Assembly (NCBI GenBank): GCA_036802945.1
Contig: DAIRVG010000024.1
Span: 1 to 52,184 of the forward strand
Direction of reading: 5' to 3'
Length of the DNA: 52,184 bases
DNA from: Gp6-AA40 sp036802945
GTDB lineage: Bacteria; Acidobacteriota; Vicinamibacteria; Vicinamibacterales; UBA2999
Part shown: positions 1 through 6,843 of the stretch, piece by piece
Numbering within the stretch: position 1 is the first letter of the stretch
How the letters are laid out: each line of letters starts with the position of its first letter
Position numbers and translations under genes: made by a program
The notes under the pieces: model-generated
Told to the model about the DNA's origin: nothing
Seen by the model: only the letters and a program-made list of their open reading frames with translations
The model's database searches: none

Positions 1-626
1 GTCCGATATACATGAACGTGATGGGAGGCCGCTCCAATTCGCACGGCCTTCAGACAGCGTTCACCAAGCGGTTGAGCAACCGATGGCAGGCGTCCGGAAC
101 CTACACCGTGTCATGGCTCTATGACATGTCGGCGCCGGCCTTCAGTGGCGTTCGGCCGGTCCCGTTCCGCGTCCAGCCGGATCTCGGCGGCGAGTACGGG
201 TTCTCGGCGAACGATCAGCGTCACCGAGCGACACTCAATGGCATCTGGCAGGTGGGCCGCGGGCTCCAGCTGAGTGGGCTGTACTTCTATGGCTCCGGGC
301 AGCGCTACAACACGACCTACGGCGGTGACCTGCGTCTGTGCGGCCAGGGGTGCGATCGCCTGCGTCCGGACGGGACCATCACGCCGCGGAACAACTTCGT
401 CGGCGATCCCATCCACCGTGTCGATCTGCGATTCCAGCAGCGGATCAAGGTCGCCGGTCGGGTGTCGCTCGATGGGATTCTGGAGGCCTACAACCTGTTC
501 AACCATGCAAACTTCGGCAACTACGAGGTGCGCGAGAGCAACGCGAACTACGGCAAGCCGATTCCTCTGCTCAGCCTCGTGTATCAGCCGCGGATGCTGC
601 AGCTCGGGTTCCGCGCCACCTTCTAA
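1..626 (+). CDS. TonB-dependent receptor, C-terminal fragment
   Basis: The reading frame is open to the left edge, so this is the 3' end of a longer gene. The visible 208 or so residues are rich in alternating aromatic and polar residues typical of an outer-membrane beta barrel. They include LYFYGSGQRYNTTYGGD, the near-terminal YNLFNHANFGNY, and a final strand ending in Phe (LQLGFRATF), the usual signal for barrel insertion. The YNLFNHANF stretch is typical of Oar/CarboxypepD_reg TonB receptors that are numerous in Acidobacteriota. The substrate cannot be told because the plug domain lies outside the window. The internal ATG at position 12 is not the true start. Confidence 0.85.
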   Translation, partial: PIYMNVMGGRSNSHGLQTAFTKRLSNRWQASGTYTVSWLYDMSAPAFSGVRPVPFRVQPDLGGEYGFSANDQRHRATLNGIWQVGRGLQLSGLYFYGSGQRYNTTYGGDLRLCGQGCDRLRPDGTITPRNNFVGDPIHRVDLRFQQRIKVAGRVSLDGILEAYNLFNHANFGNYEVRESNANYGKPIPLLSLVYQPRMLQLGFRATF

Positions 627-872
627 CGGCTAGCGGGCGCGCCACCTCGTTTTCGCGAGGTGGCGTGCCTCTGGAATCTCACGGGACGTCGATGACGTTC
701 ACGGCAACTGGATTGGCCGCGGCGTGAAGCCGCGTCGATGACCGGACATTGCGCGTGTCCAACACCGTAAGCCTGCGTTCTCCGCCGGCACCGTGATCAA
801 AATGTCTGCAAGCCTTGCACGCTAAATGCGCAGTCGCCGCGTTCAAGCGGGCACTGTCGCCGTGCGGCGAGG

Positions 873-1207
873 CACACGCAGGTAAACACACGGAAGCGGC
901 CCGGTGTTACGGCGCATACGTCAGCTCAAAGACGGAAGCAGCCGCGTCCAAACGGGCGGACGACCGCTCAGACAGACAAGTCAGGTCGTCGAACGGCGCA
1001 CACGACTGCTCTGACCTCGAACTCGGACGTCCCACCGGTTCACACGACCGCTCAACCGCGAAGTCGCGTCGTCCAACCGGGCACCGGACCGCTCCAACCG
1101 CGAAGTCGCGCGGTCCAACGTCGCACACGACCGGTCAAATAGCCAAGTCGGTTGGTGTTGCGGGGGAGACGACTGCTCACACGCCGAAGACCGTTGGTTT
1201 CGATCGT
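873..1207. repeat. Degenerate 42-bp tandem repeat array, about 8 units
   Basis: Units begin near 873, 915, 957, 999, 1041, 1082, 1124 and 1166, so the spacing is 42 bp except for one 41-bp unit (1041-1081). The best conserved core is cacacgaccgctcaaccgcg followed by aagtcgcg. Read on the minus strand the units give a 14-residue period such as TSRLERSGARLDDA and LTCLSERSSARLDA. The 41-bp unit puts the two halves in different minus-strand frames. The array may be the decayed remnant of a repetitive coiled-coil gene or simple repeat expansion. There are no unique spacers, so it is not CRISPR. Confidence 0.65.
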
Positions 1208-1268
1208 CGGCGTCGCAATGACTGGCGCCGGAATCTACCTGATCAAGTCCGCAAGAGGATATCCCCGC

Positions 1269-1308
1269 TTTGGCCGCAGTGAGCCGCGGCGTGTCCGCCG
1301 CAAAACCG
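1269..1308 (+). repeat. 40-bp motif, single copy of the arm at 3234-3273
   Basis: The stretch from tttggccgc through gtgagccgcggcgtg to gcaaaaccg matches the left arm of the inverted repeat at 3234-3273 at all but one base (gccgcagtg against gccgctgtg). The two copies flank the segment that carries the SnoaL-like and TIR genes, in direct orientation. Confidence 0.7.
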
Positions 1309-1428
1309 ACCGGCACCGATGCTGCGTCTGACCATCGTCGAAAAAAAACAAGCTGACTTGACAGGTCGTTCCATATCAGACTGCAGCCGCCGGTCGAGTA
1401 TCCGGCTATCGAGTTGAGCCGACTACTT

Positions 1429-1435
1429 GTTAGGC
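1429..1435 (+). other. GTTAGGC box, possible attC R' / cassette boundary
   Basis: GTTAGGC fits the integron R' (1R) consensus GTTRRRY exactly and lies 49 bp before the start of the next gene. No clear matching R'' box or stem arm is visible upstream, so on its own this would be chance. It is listed because a much better attC-like structure follows the same gene at 1918-2013. Confidence 0.3.
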
Positions 1436-1484
1436 ACCATTCAAGAGACCAGGTATCATCCCCGGCATTTCTTCGGAGGCGCAT

Positions 1485-1892
1485 ATGGACTTGAAGGCGG
1501 AAGGCGATGCGCTCATGAAGCTCAGTCGCGAGTGGTCAGCAAAGGTAGCGACAGCTCCCGTAGGCGATTGGATCGACTTCTGGGCGGAGGACGCCGTAAT
1601 GATGCCGCCTGGTCTGCCTCCTCTTTATGGAAGGGCTGCCATTCGGCAGTATGTCGAGGCAGCCGCAAAACTCCCTGGATTCCAGATTCACTGGGAGCCA
1701 GAAAGCGTCTGCGTGTCCCGGTCAGGTGATCTGGCGTACATGATCGAGCGCAACGTTACGACTTTCAACGACTCCCAGGGCAACCCGGTTACTACATACG
1801 GGAAAGTTGTCACTGTCTGGCGTAAAGAAGCCGACGGATCGTGGCGAAATGTAGTGGACATGTGGAACGAGGCACCGCCTCGTCAAGACTGA
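1485..1892 (+). CDS. SnoaL-like / DUF4440 (YybH-type) protein
   Basis: A 135-residue protein with the NTF2-like fold pattern: an N-terminal helix (DALMKLSREWSAKVA), FWAEDAVMMPPGLPPLYG (the usual site of the conserved Trp/Phe, Asp and Pro in DUF4440), a helix IRQYVEAAAKLPG, then beta strands ending GSWRNVVDMWN. Family members bind small molecules or act as polyketide cyclase-like and stress proteins; no substrate can be given here. The ATG has a good ribosome site (ggagg at 1475-1479, 5 nt away). No signal peptide, so cytoplasmic. A GTTAGGC box precedes it and an attC-like structure follows 25 bp after the stop, so it may be a mobile gene cassette. Confidence 0.8.
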   Translation: MDLKAEGDALMKLSREWSAKVATAPVGDWIDFWAEDAVMMPPGLPPLYGRAAIRQYVEAAAKLPGFQIHWEPESVCVSRSGDLAYMIERNVTTFNDSQGNPVTTYGKVVTVWRKEADGSWRNVVDMWNEAPPRQD

Positions 1893-1917
1893 CGGCAACG
1901 AGCTTCACTGCGCGGCT

Positions 1918-2013
1918 GCCTAACCAGCTCGTGAAGCTGTCGAGCGCGTAATCCTGGTTGTGGCAGCATCTTTGGCGCGCCCGGCGCTCGCAGCTTACGG
2001 CATGACGTTATTC
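1918..2013 (+). mobile_element. attC-like recombination site
   Basis: GCCTAAC (1918-1924) fits the integron R'' consensus RYYYAAC. It is followed by arm 1934-1947 (aagctgtcgagcgc), which pairs perfectly over 13 bp with gcgctcgcagctt at 1984-1996 except for one unpaired T at 1940. A single extrahelical base in the stem is a hallmark of folded attC sites. The expected R' position holds GTTATTC (2007-2013), which departs from GTTRRRY at two bases. Total length 96 bp is within the attC range. The site lies between two same-strand genes, as in a cassette array. No integrase is in the window, so this would be a CALIN-type (integrase-less) cluster. Confidence 0.5.
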
Positions 2014-2054
2014 GGACAGAAGAGTGGATCTCACTCTATACAGGCGATGCAACG

Positions 2055-3170
2055 ATGGCCGACAGAATTTTCATCAGCTACGAGCGTTCCGATCGTGCGG
2101 TAGCACGAAGACTCGCCGAGGCTCTTGAACAGGCCGGCTGGTCGGTCTGGTGGGATCGGAAGCTCCTGGCGGGAGATGCCTTCGACAAGACCATACAGGA
2201 AGCCTTGAACGCGGCCCGCTGCGTCGTTGTGCTGTGGTCCAAGACGTCCGTCTTGTCTGACTGGGTCAAAGACGAGGCGGCAGAGGGACTGAAGCGTGGC
2301 ATCTTGGTTCCCGTCTTGATTGACGACGCTGATATCCCTCTGGGATTCAGACGGCTCCACACAGTCCACGTTGATTGGACGACATCCTCCGTACCCTCCG
2401 AATTGCGCGAAGTCATCGCAGCGGTCAAGCACGTACTCAGTCGGCCGGACGAAGAAGAAGCACTGCCAACAGCCGTTGCCGGAATCAACCTAGAGGAGCA
2501 ACGACCGACGCTCGGCCATCAAGGCAATGTGGAGGGCGGGCGCGAGCTGCATCCCAAGATTCGCAAATGGATGGCTGAGGACTATGGCTTCCTCAAGCTT
2601 GCCGCGATTGCGGTTGCGATCGTCGTTGCCTTGTTGACGCTATACAGGACGGCCCGCTTCGCTCAACCGGCGCCTGTCGGCTCTCCCGCAGACTCGACCC
2701 CAGCAACAGGAACCACTTCTCCTGTTACGACAGGCTCGCAACTGACATCTTCGACTTCTGACAACGGCACCACATCGAGTGTGATCGAATTCAACTGGCC
2801 CGGAGGGGACTGCTGGGACATCTTTCGGGGCGACCAGCTTGTGACTTATCAGTGCGGCGCCGGCAAACAGGCACTGCAGGCCGGCAATTACACCATCAAG
2901 GCAAAACACGCGCCGGTATTCATCCCCTTCGAGGTGGCCATCAAGACGGGGGCTACAACACGGATCGAGAGGGGGGGACTATTCGAATTCAACTGGCCCG
3001 GAGGGGACTGCTGGGACATCTTTCGGGGCGACCAGCTTGTGACTTATCAGTGCGGCGCCGGCAAACAGGCACTGCAGGCTGGCAAGTACACCATCAAGGG
3101 AAAACACGCGCCGGTGTTCGCGCCGTTTGAGATCGCCGTTGCCGACGGTGGTCAAGTCAAGGCGCCATAG
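2055..3170 (+). CDS. TIR-domain membrane protein with duplicated C-terminal module
   Basis: 371 residues. Residues 4-128 are a bacterial TIR domain: RIFISYERSD, then GWSVWWDRKL, VVVLWSKTSVLSDWV and LVPVLIDDADIP. Glu74 in SDWVKDEAAEGL sits where NADase TIRs carry the catalytic Glu. A helix at 179-197 (FLKLAAIAVAIVVALL) is a transmembrane segment. A Ser/Thr/Pro-rich linker follows, then two nearly identical 66-residue modules (from EFNWPGGDCWDIFRG to the AGNYTIK/AGKYTIK strands) that resemble beta-sandwich PEGA-like domains. The layout predicts a cytoplasmic NAD-cleaving or signalling TIR with extracytoplasmic sensing modules. The gene follows the attC-like site at 1918-2013. No defence partner gene is adjacent. 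The ribosome site is weak. Confidence 0.85.
   Translation: MADRIFISYERSDRAVARRLAEALEQAGWSVWWDRKLLAGDAFDKTIQEALNAARCVVVLWSKTSVLSDWVKDEAAEGLKRGILVPVLIDDADIPLGFRRLHTVHVDWTTSSVPSELREVIAAVKHVLSRPDEEEALPTAVAGINLEEQRPTLGHQGNVEGGRELHPKIRKWMAEDYGFLKLAAIAVAIVVALLTLYRTARFAQPAPVGSPADSTPATGTTSPVTTGSQLTSSTSDNGTTSSVIEFNWPGGDCWDIFRGDQLVTYQCGAGKQALQAGNYTIKAKHAPVFIPFEVAIKTGATTRIERGGLFEFNWPGGDCWDIFRGDQLVTYQCGAGKQALQAGKYTIKGKHAPVFAPFEIAVADGGQVKAP
2787..3110 (+). repeat. In-gene direct duplication, 198-bp period
   Basis: The sequence beginning gaattcaactggcccggagg at 2787 recurs at 2985, and the first 100 or so bases of the two copies are identical before they diverge toward the 3' end. The period is 198 bp (66 codons), so the frame is kept. 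Near-identity including third codon positions indicates a recent duplication or ongoing gene conversion. Confidence 0.9.
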
Positions 3171-3233
3171 CCCATTCGAACCGTTAGACGCCTGAGCGAC
3201 CAGTGTTCTTTGATTCCATCGGGGCCGTCCCAC

Positions 3234-3378
3234 TTTGGCCGCTGTGAGCCGCGGCGTGTCCGCCGCAAAACCGTAGGCACGCCGAAGGCCGACAAGCTGC
3301 GTCAGTCGGCGGCGAAGCTCGGTTGTCTCGAGTCAAGCCGGTTTTGCGGAGAACATGCCGCGGCTCACAGCGGTCGAA
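3234..3378. repeat. 40-bp imperfect inverted repeat
   Basis: Left arm 3234-3273 and the reverse complement of 3339-3378 agree at 35 of 40 positions (shared core ccgctgtgagccgcggc and cgcaaaaccg), enclosing a 65-bp centre. The left arm also occurs alone at 1269-1308. The arrangement resembles a small non-autonomous element (MITE or REP-like) with no coding capacity. Confidence 0.7.
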
Positions 3379-3418
3379 GCGTAGAGACACTACGTGTGCG
3401 TTGACGCGGCTAGTCTAG

Positions 3419-3527
3419 CTAGAGCGAATTTCACTGCCACGTCGCCACGGAGACACGAAGACACGGAGAAATTTCATGTTTTTGCTCCGTGACTCCGTGA
3501 CTCCGTGGCCCGTAGAAGTGAAAAGCG
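3419..3527. repeat. Dispersed hairpin element, family A copy 1
   Basis: Runs from ctagagcgaatttcac to gtgaaaagcg. The two halves are complementary: ccacggagacacgaagacac on the left against gactccgtgactccgtgg on the right, around a T-rich centre (atttcatgtttttg). A second copy lies at 14975-15092. In both, the right edge stops directly at the TAA of the minus-strand gene. It could act as a terminator or an mRNA 3' stabiliser for the PQQ operon. Confidence 0.75.
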
Positions 3528-3528
3528 T

Positions 3529-5190
3529 TTAGTTCCGCAGCGCGAACGTGACCAGCGTGTGTCCGGAAATGACCGAGATATATTGCTGCCCGTCGATGCG
3601 ATACGTGATCGGCGCCATCACGATCGATCCGCCCAGATTCGCCTTCCAGAGCTCCTTGCCGGTCTTCGCATCGAGCGCGTAGAAATATCCCTCTCGCCCA
3701 CCGGTGAAGAGCAGGTCCGACGCCGTCGTCAGCATGCCGGCATCGGTCACGTCGAATTGCGGAAAGGTCCAGACGCGCTTGCCGGTGCGCGGGTCGATCG
3801 CCACGGTCGCGCCGCTGCCGACTTCGTTCGTCCAGTTGTTGATCGGGCCGCGGCGGCCGACGCCGATGGTGGGCGCGCCTGGGGCCGGCGTCAGCACGGT
3901 GAAGCCGCCGCCAAGGAAATTACGCCCCGGCACATATTTTTGTTCCTCTTTACGGTAGATCGCCGCGTAGTTTTCCCAGACCGAGAAATAGAACAAGCCC
4001 GTGCGCGGACTGAACGAGGGCGGATACCAATTGGTGCCTCCCTGGGTGCCCGGCCATGTCGGCATTCCAGGCGGTTGCGGCGTCTGGATCGGGCGTCCCT
4101 TCGGGTCGAGGCCACTCGCCCAGTTCACCTTCACGAAGGGCTCCCCGAGCAGGAATTTTCCGGTTACGCGATCCAGCACATAAAAATAACCGTTCCGGTT
4201 CGCCCACAGCATCAGCTTGGCGGGCCTGCCCTGCCAATCCATGTCGGCGAGCACCGGAATCTGCACCGCATCGTAGTCGTAGCCGTCGTGCGGCGTGAAC
4301 TGGAAATACCATTTCAGCTCGCCGCTGTCCGCATCGAGCGCCACTACGCAATCCGAATAGAGGTTGTCGCCTGGCCGCTGATCGGGATTCCAATCGGGGC
4401 CGGGATTGCCGATGCCCCAGTAGATCAAGTTCAGCGAGGGATCGAAGGATCCGGTGATCCATGCCGATGCGCCGCCATGCATCCAATCATCGCCGCTCCA
4501 TGTCTCGTGTCCCGGCTCGCCGGGTCCTGGAATGGTATTGAAGCGCCAGGCTTCCTTCCCCGTTTTCGCATCGTAGGCTGCGATGAACCCGCGGATGCCG
4601 AACTCGGCGCCGCCGACGCCGATGATGACTTTGTCCTTCACGACAAGGGGCGCCATGGTGATCGAATAGGCGAGCTTGACGTCCGCCACTGCGATATTCC
4701 ACAGCGGCCGGCCGTTTTTCGCATCGAGCGCGATGAGATGCGCGTCGAGGGTGCCCATGAACAGCGTGTCGCCCAGCATCGCGACGCCGCGGTTGTTGGC
4801 GCCGCAGCAGACGCGGGCATCGGGTGAAGGCGTGTAGCGGTATAGCCAGAACACCTTGCCGGTCTTCGCATCGAGCGCGATCACGTCGTTCGGCCGTTCG
4901 GTCACATACATGATGCCGTCGACGACGAGCGGGTTCGATTCCCAGGCCCCGAACACCTGATCCTGCAGCACCCATTTCTGTTCGAGGTTCTTCACATTGC
5001 CGGGCGTGATCTGATTGAGGGTGCTGTAGCGCTTGCTGTCGTAGCCGCCGTTATAGGTGAGCCAATTCTGCGGCTCGGCCGCCGCCCGCTCGATACGCTC
5101 CGGCGTGACCTGCGCCCGCGCGGCGACTGTGGCCGAGAATCCGAAAACAGCCAACAGCGAGAGAACGTATCGCAGAGAGATGCGCATCAC
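3529..5190 (-). CDS. PQQ-dependent alcohol dehydrogenase, lanthanide-type signature
   Basis: 553 residues with a Sec signal (MMRISLRYVLSLLAVFGFSA), acting in the periplasm. It has the quinoprotein eight-bladed propeller hallmarks: adjacent Cys128-Cys129 that form the disulfide over PQQ, Glu196 (GAEFG), Asn262 (GNPGPDW), and catalytic Asp305 in FTPHDGYDYDAV. Asp307, two residues after the catalytic Asp, is the position that is Asp in lanthanide-dependent XoxF/PedH-type enzymes and Ala in calcium-dependent MxaF. Repeated ALDAKTGK blade motifs are clear. It oxidises an alcohol and passes electrons to a c-type cytochrome, probably the product of the gene directly upstream, whose stop overlaps this start (ATGA). 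Substrate unknown. Confidence 0.9.
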   Translation of the reverse strand: MMRISLRYVLSLLAVFGFSATVAARAQVTPERIERAAAEPQNWLTYNGGYDSKRYSTLNQITPGNVKNLEQKWVLQDQVFGAWESNPLVVDGIMYVTERPNDVIALDAKTGKVFWLYRYTPSPDARVCCGANNRGVAMLGDTLFMGTLDAHLIALDAKNGRPLWNIAVADVKLAYSITMAPLVVKDKVIIGVGGAEFGIRGFIAAYDAKTGKEAWRFNTIPGPGEPGHETWSGDDWMHGGASAWITGSFDPSLNLIYWGIGNPGPDWNPDQRPGDNLYSDCVVALDADSGELKWYFQFTPHDGYDYDAVQIPVLADMDWQGRPAKLMLWANRNGYFYVLDRVTGKFLLGEPFVKVNWASGLDPKGRPIQTPQPPGMPTWPGTQGGTNWYPPSFSPRTGLFYFSVWENYAAIYRKEEQKYVPGRNFLGGGFTVLTPAPGAPTIGVGRRGPINNWTNEVGSGATVAIDPRTGKRVWTFPQFDVTDAGMLTTASDLLFTGGREGYFYALDAKTGKELWKANLGGSIVMAPITYRIDGQQYISVISGHTLVTFALRN

Positions 5191-5981
5191 TGTCCCTTCA
5201 GCGAAAGAAGATAGGCCAGCAGATCCGCCAATTCCTCGTCGGTCAGCTTGCCGGCGAAGGACGGCATAGCGGAGGCGGTGCCAAGCTCGAATTCGCGGAT
5301 ATCGGATTTCGAAAGCGAGACGAGGCGTTCGCCGTCATCGATCAGCTGCACCGTGGCGGTGTCCTCATTGACCCGTCGGCCGCGGATAGTGCGTCCGTCG
5401 CGCGTGACGATGCGCACGGGGCGATTGATCGGCAACATCGCTCGGTTGGGTTCGAGCAGGGACCGCTGGATCGCGGATGGCTGGCGGATGGCACCGACGT
5501 CGCTCAGATCCGGTGCTATGAGGGCGCCCTTGCCAGCGACCCGGTGACAGGCCGCGCACGCCCCCTTGCTGTCATAAACAGCCTTCCCGCGCCCCGCATC
5601 GCCTAGCTTGAAGGGCGTCGCGTTTCTGTCGAAGCCGGAACGGATGAACGCGACGAGCCCGTCGAGTTCGGCCGGCTGCAATCGGAACGGCGGCATGCCA
5701 GAGACGGCAACGCCCGTCGTGATGGTGGTGCGGATGTCGTCATCGGACGAAGCGCGGCGGAACTGCTGACGGGCAAGATTCACCCCGACGACGCCATCGC
5801 CATTCTGGCCATGGCACAGCGCGCATTGCGCCCCGTAAAGGCGAGAGCCGGTCTGGATATCCTCGGTGCGGTATTGGTGGTCCTCGACTTGCGCGAGGGC
5901 GCGAGCCGGAGCTGCCGCAAACACCGCGAGCCACACGGAAAACAGCGCAGGAGCAACCCCGGTGAGAACCAATGATCGCAT
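5187..5981 (-). CDS. Exported diheme cytochrome c
   Basis: 264 residues with a Sec signal (cleavage likely near ARALAQ). Two heme c sites: CALCH at 53-57 and CAACH at 142-146. Conserved MPPF and MPSF methionines near the ends of the two heme domains are likely axial ligands. Between the second heme and the C-terminus is a beta-rich stretch (VRIVTRDGRTIRGRRVNEDT) typical of the planctomycete/acidobacterial putative heme-binding domain proteins. The gene overlaps the PQQ dehydrogenase by 4 bp, so it is the expected electron acceptor for that enzyme. Seven bases separate it from the upstream hydrolase, placing all in one operon. Confidence 0.88.
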   Translation of the reverse strand: MRSLVLTGVAPALFSVWLAVFAAAPARALAQVEDHQYRTEDIQTGSRLYGAQCALCHGQNGDGVVGVNLARQQFRRASSDDDIRTTITTGVAVSGMPPFRLQPAELDGLVAFIRSGFDRNATPFKLGDAGRGKAVYDSKGACAACHRVAGKGALIAPDLSDVGAIRQPSAIQRSLLEPNRAMLPINRPVRIVTRDGRTIRGRRVNEDTATVQLIDDGERLVSLSKSDIREFELGTASAMPSFAGKLTDEELADLLAYLLSLKGQ

Positions 5982-5988
5982 CGGGCTG

Positions 5989-6843
5989 CTACTTCTGCTC
6001 CTTCAGAAACGCCAGGGTGTGGGTGACGCACTCGTCCGCATTGGCGGCGGCGATGTGGTACGCGTCGCTCCGAATGACGACGAGCCTCGAATTCGGAATC
6101 TGCACCTGGTAGGCCCGCGCTTTCTCGACCGAATGCATTTTGCTGCGGTCCGCGGTGATCACCAGAGTGGGCGCAGTGATGCGTCGCAAGACGCCCTCCT
6201 TCGCGAAATCGAAGTTCGACAGTGATTGGCTGAGGCCTTTTACGCCTTCTCGATCCCCCTCGCTGAAGAGCGTGTTCCAATACGCGATCATCTCTTTCGA
6301 CACGCTCGAGCCCAGCCGATCCCGCTGTGGAATTGGCGAGGGATCGGCGATCGCCAACGGTGACGCCGGTCCGCCAACCACCACGAGCGTCCGAGTGCGC
6401 TTCGGATAGTCGGCCGCAAATCGCATCGCAACGGCCCCACCCGTTTTCGCACCGATGATATGCGCCGATTCGACGCCGGCCTTGTCCATCACGCGCGTGA
6501 CGAACGTGGCGAGGTTCGCCAGGGAATACTGGAAGCCTCGCGGAATGCTGGAATGTCCAAGTCCAGGCAGATCCGGCCGGATCAGGCGATACTCCTGCGC
6601 CATTCGCGGCACCCACGCGTACCATTCCACGCTGGATTCGTCGTTGCCGTGGATGAGCACCACGGGTTCCGGGGTACGCCAGGGTTCACCCAGCCAGTCG
6701 TCCCTGTAGAACAGATCTTCCTTGTAGTCCTGTTCGAGGCGCCGCACGGGCAGGCTCTGAGCGCGTATCGTCTTCGATGCAAGCGTACCGGCCAGAGCCG
6801 AGAACCCGAGCAATAACCTCCGGCGCGAGACCGTGCGAGTCAT
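5989..6843 (-). CDS. Alpha/beta hydrolase-fold protein lacking the nucleophile
   Basis: 284 residues from the ATG at 6843, which overlaps the TGA of the upstream gene (ATGA). A longer frame exists but would run 120 bp into the neighbour. A Tat-like signal begins the protein (SRRRLLLGFSALAGT). The fold is clear: VVLIHGNDESS (oxyanion loop), RPDLPGLGHS, the elbow, and VVGGPAS. Asp232 (ITADRSK) and His263 (DAYHIAA) are in place, but the nucleophile elbow reads GAKTGG with Lys133 where Ser, Asp or Cys is expected. Ordinary hydrolysis through an acyl or alkyl enzyme is therefore unlikely. It may bind a ligand or use other chemistry. Confidence 0.82.
   Translation of the reverse strand: MTRTVSRRRLLLGFSALAGTLASKTIRAQSLPVRRLEQDYKEDLFYRDDWLGEPWRTPEPVVLIHGNDESSVEWYAWVPRMAQEYRLIRPDLPGLGHSSIPRGFQYSLANLATFVTRVMDKAGVESAHIIGAKTGGAVAMRFAADYPKRTRTLVVVGGPASPLAIADPSPIPQRDRLGSSVSKEMIAYWNTLFSEGDREGVKGLSQSLSNFDFAKEGVLRRITAPTLVITADRSKMHSVEKARAYQVQIPNSRLVVIRSDAYHIAAANADECVTHTLAFLKEQK

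Larger units (their letters stand above)
627..1484. other. Long non-coding or decayed interval
   Basis: I see no convincing gene in these 858 bases. They hold a degenerate 42-bp tandem array (873-1207), one copy of a 40-bp motif that recurs as an inverted repeat at 3234-3378 (here 1269-1308), an A-rich run near 1341-1350 and a GTTAGGC box at 1429-1435. Open frames cross the array on both strands (815-1282 plus, 907-1128 and 981-1484 minus), but the absence of stops is explained by the repeat period being a multiple of three. None has a good ribosome binding site or a recognisable domain. Confidence 0.6.
3171..3528. other. Intergenic region with boundary box and two repeat elements
   Basis: No gene is visible. 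The interval holds a GTTAGAC box (3183-3189, fits GTTRRRY) 12 bp after the TIR stop, an imperfect inverted repeat at 3234-3378 and a hairpin element at 3419-3527. The TIR gene and the minus-strand PQQ gene converge here. Confidence 0.7.

Noticed and set aside
873..1207. The tandem array as a CRISPR
   Set aside because: Units are contiguous and degenerate with no unique spacers of constant length, and no cas gene is near.
815..1282. A 155-residue plus-strand gene over the 42-bp array
   Set aside because: No ribosome site or known domain; openness follows from the repeat period.
2055..3170. A complete known TIR defence operon (Thoeris, TIR-STING or similar)
   Set aside because: No ThsA, STING, pAgo or other partner gene is adjacent; only the TIR protein can be supported.
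3505..4827. A 440-residue open frame on the plus strand
   Set aside because: It lies wholly antisense to the well-supported PQQ dehydrogenase, is Arg/His-rich, and has no domain. Such antisense frames are common in GC-rich DNA.
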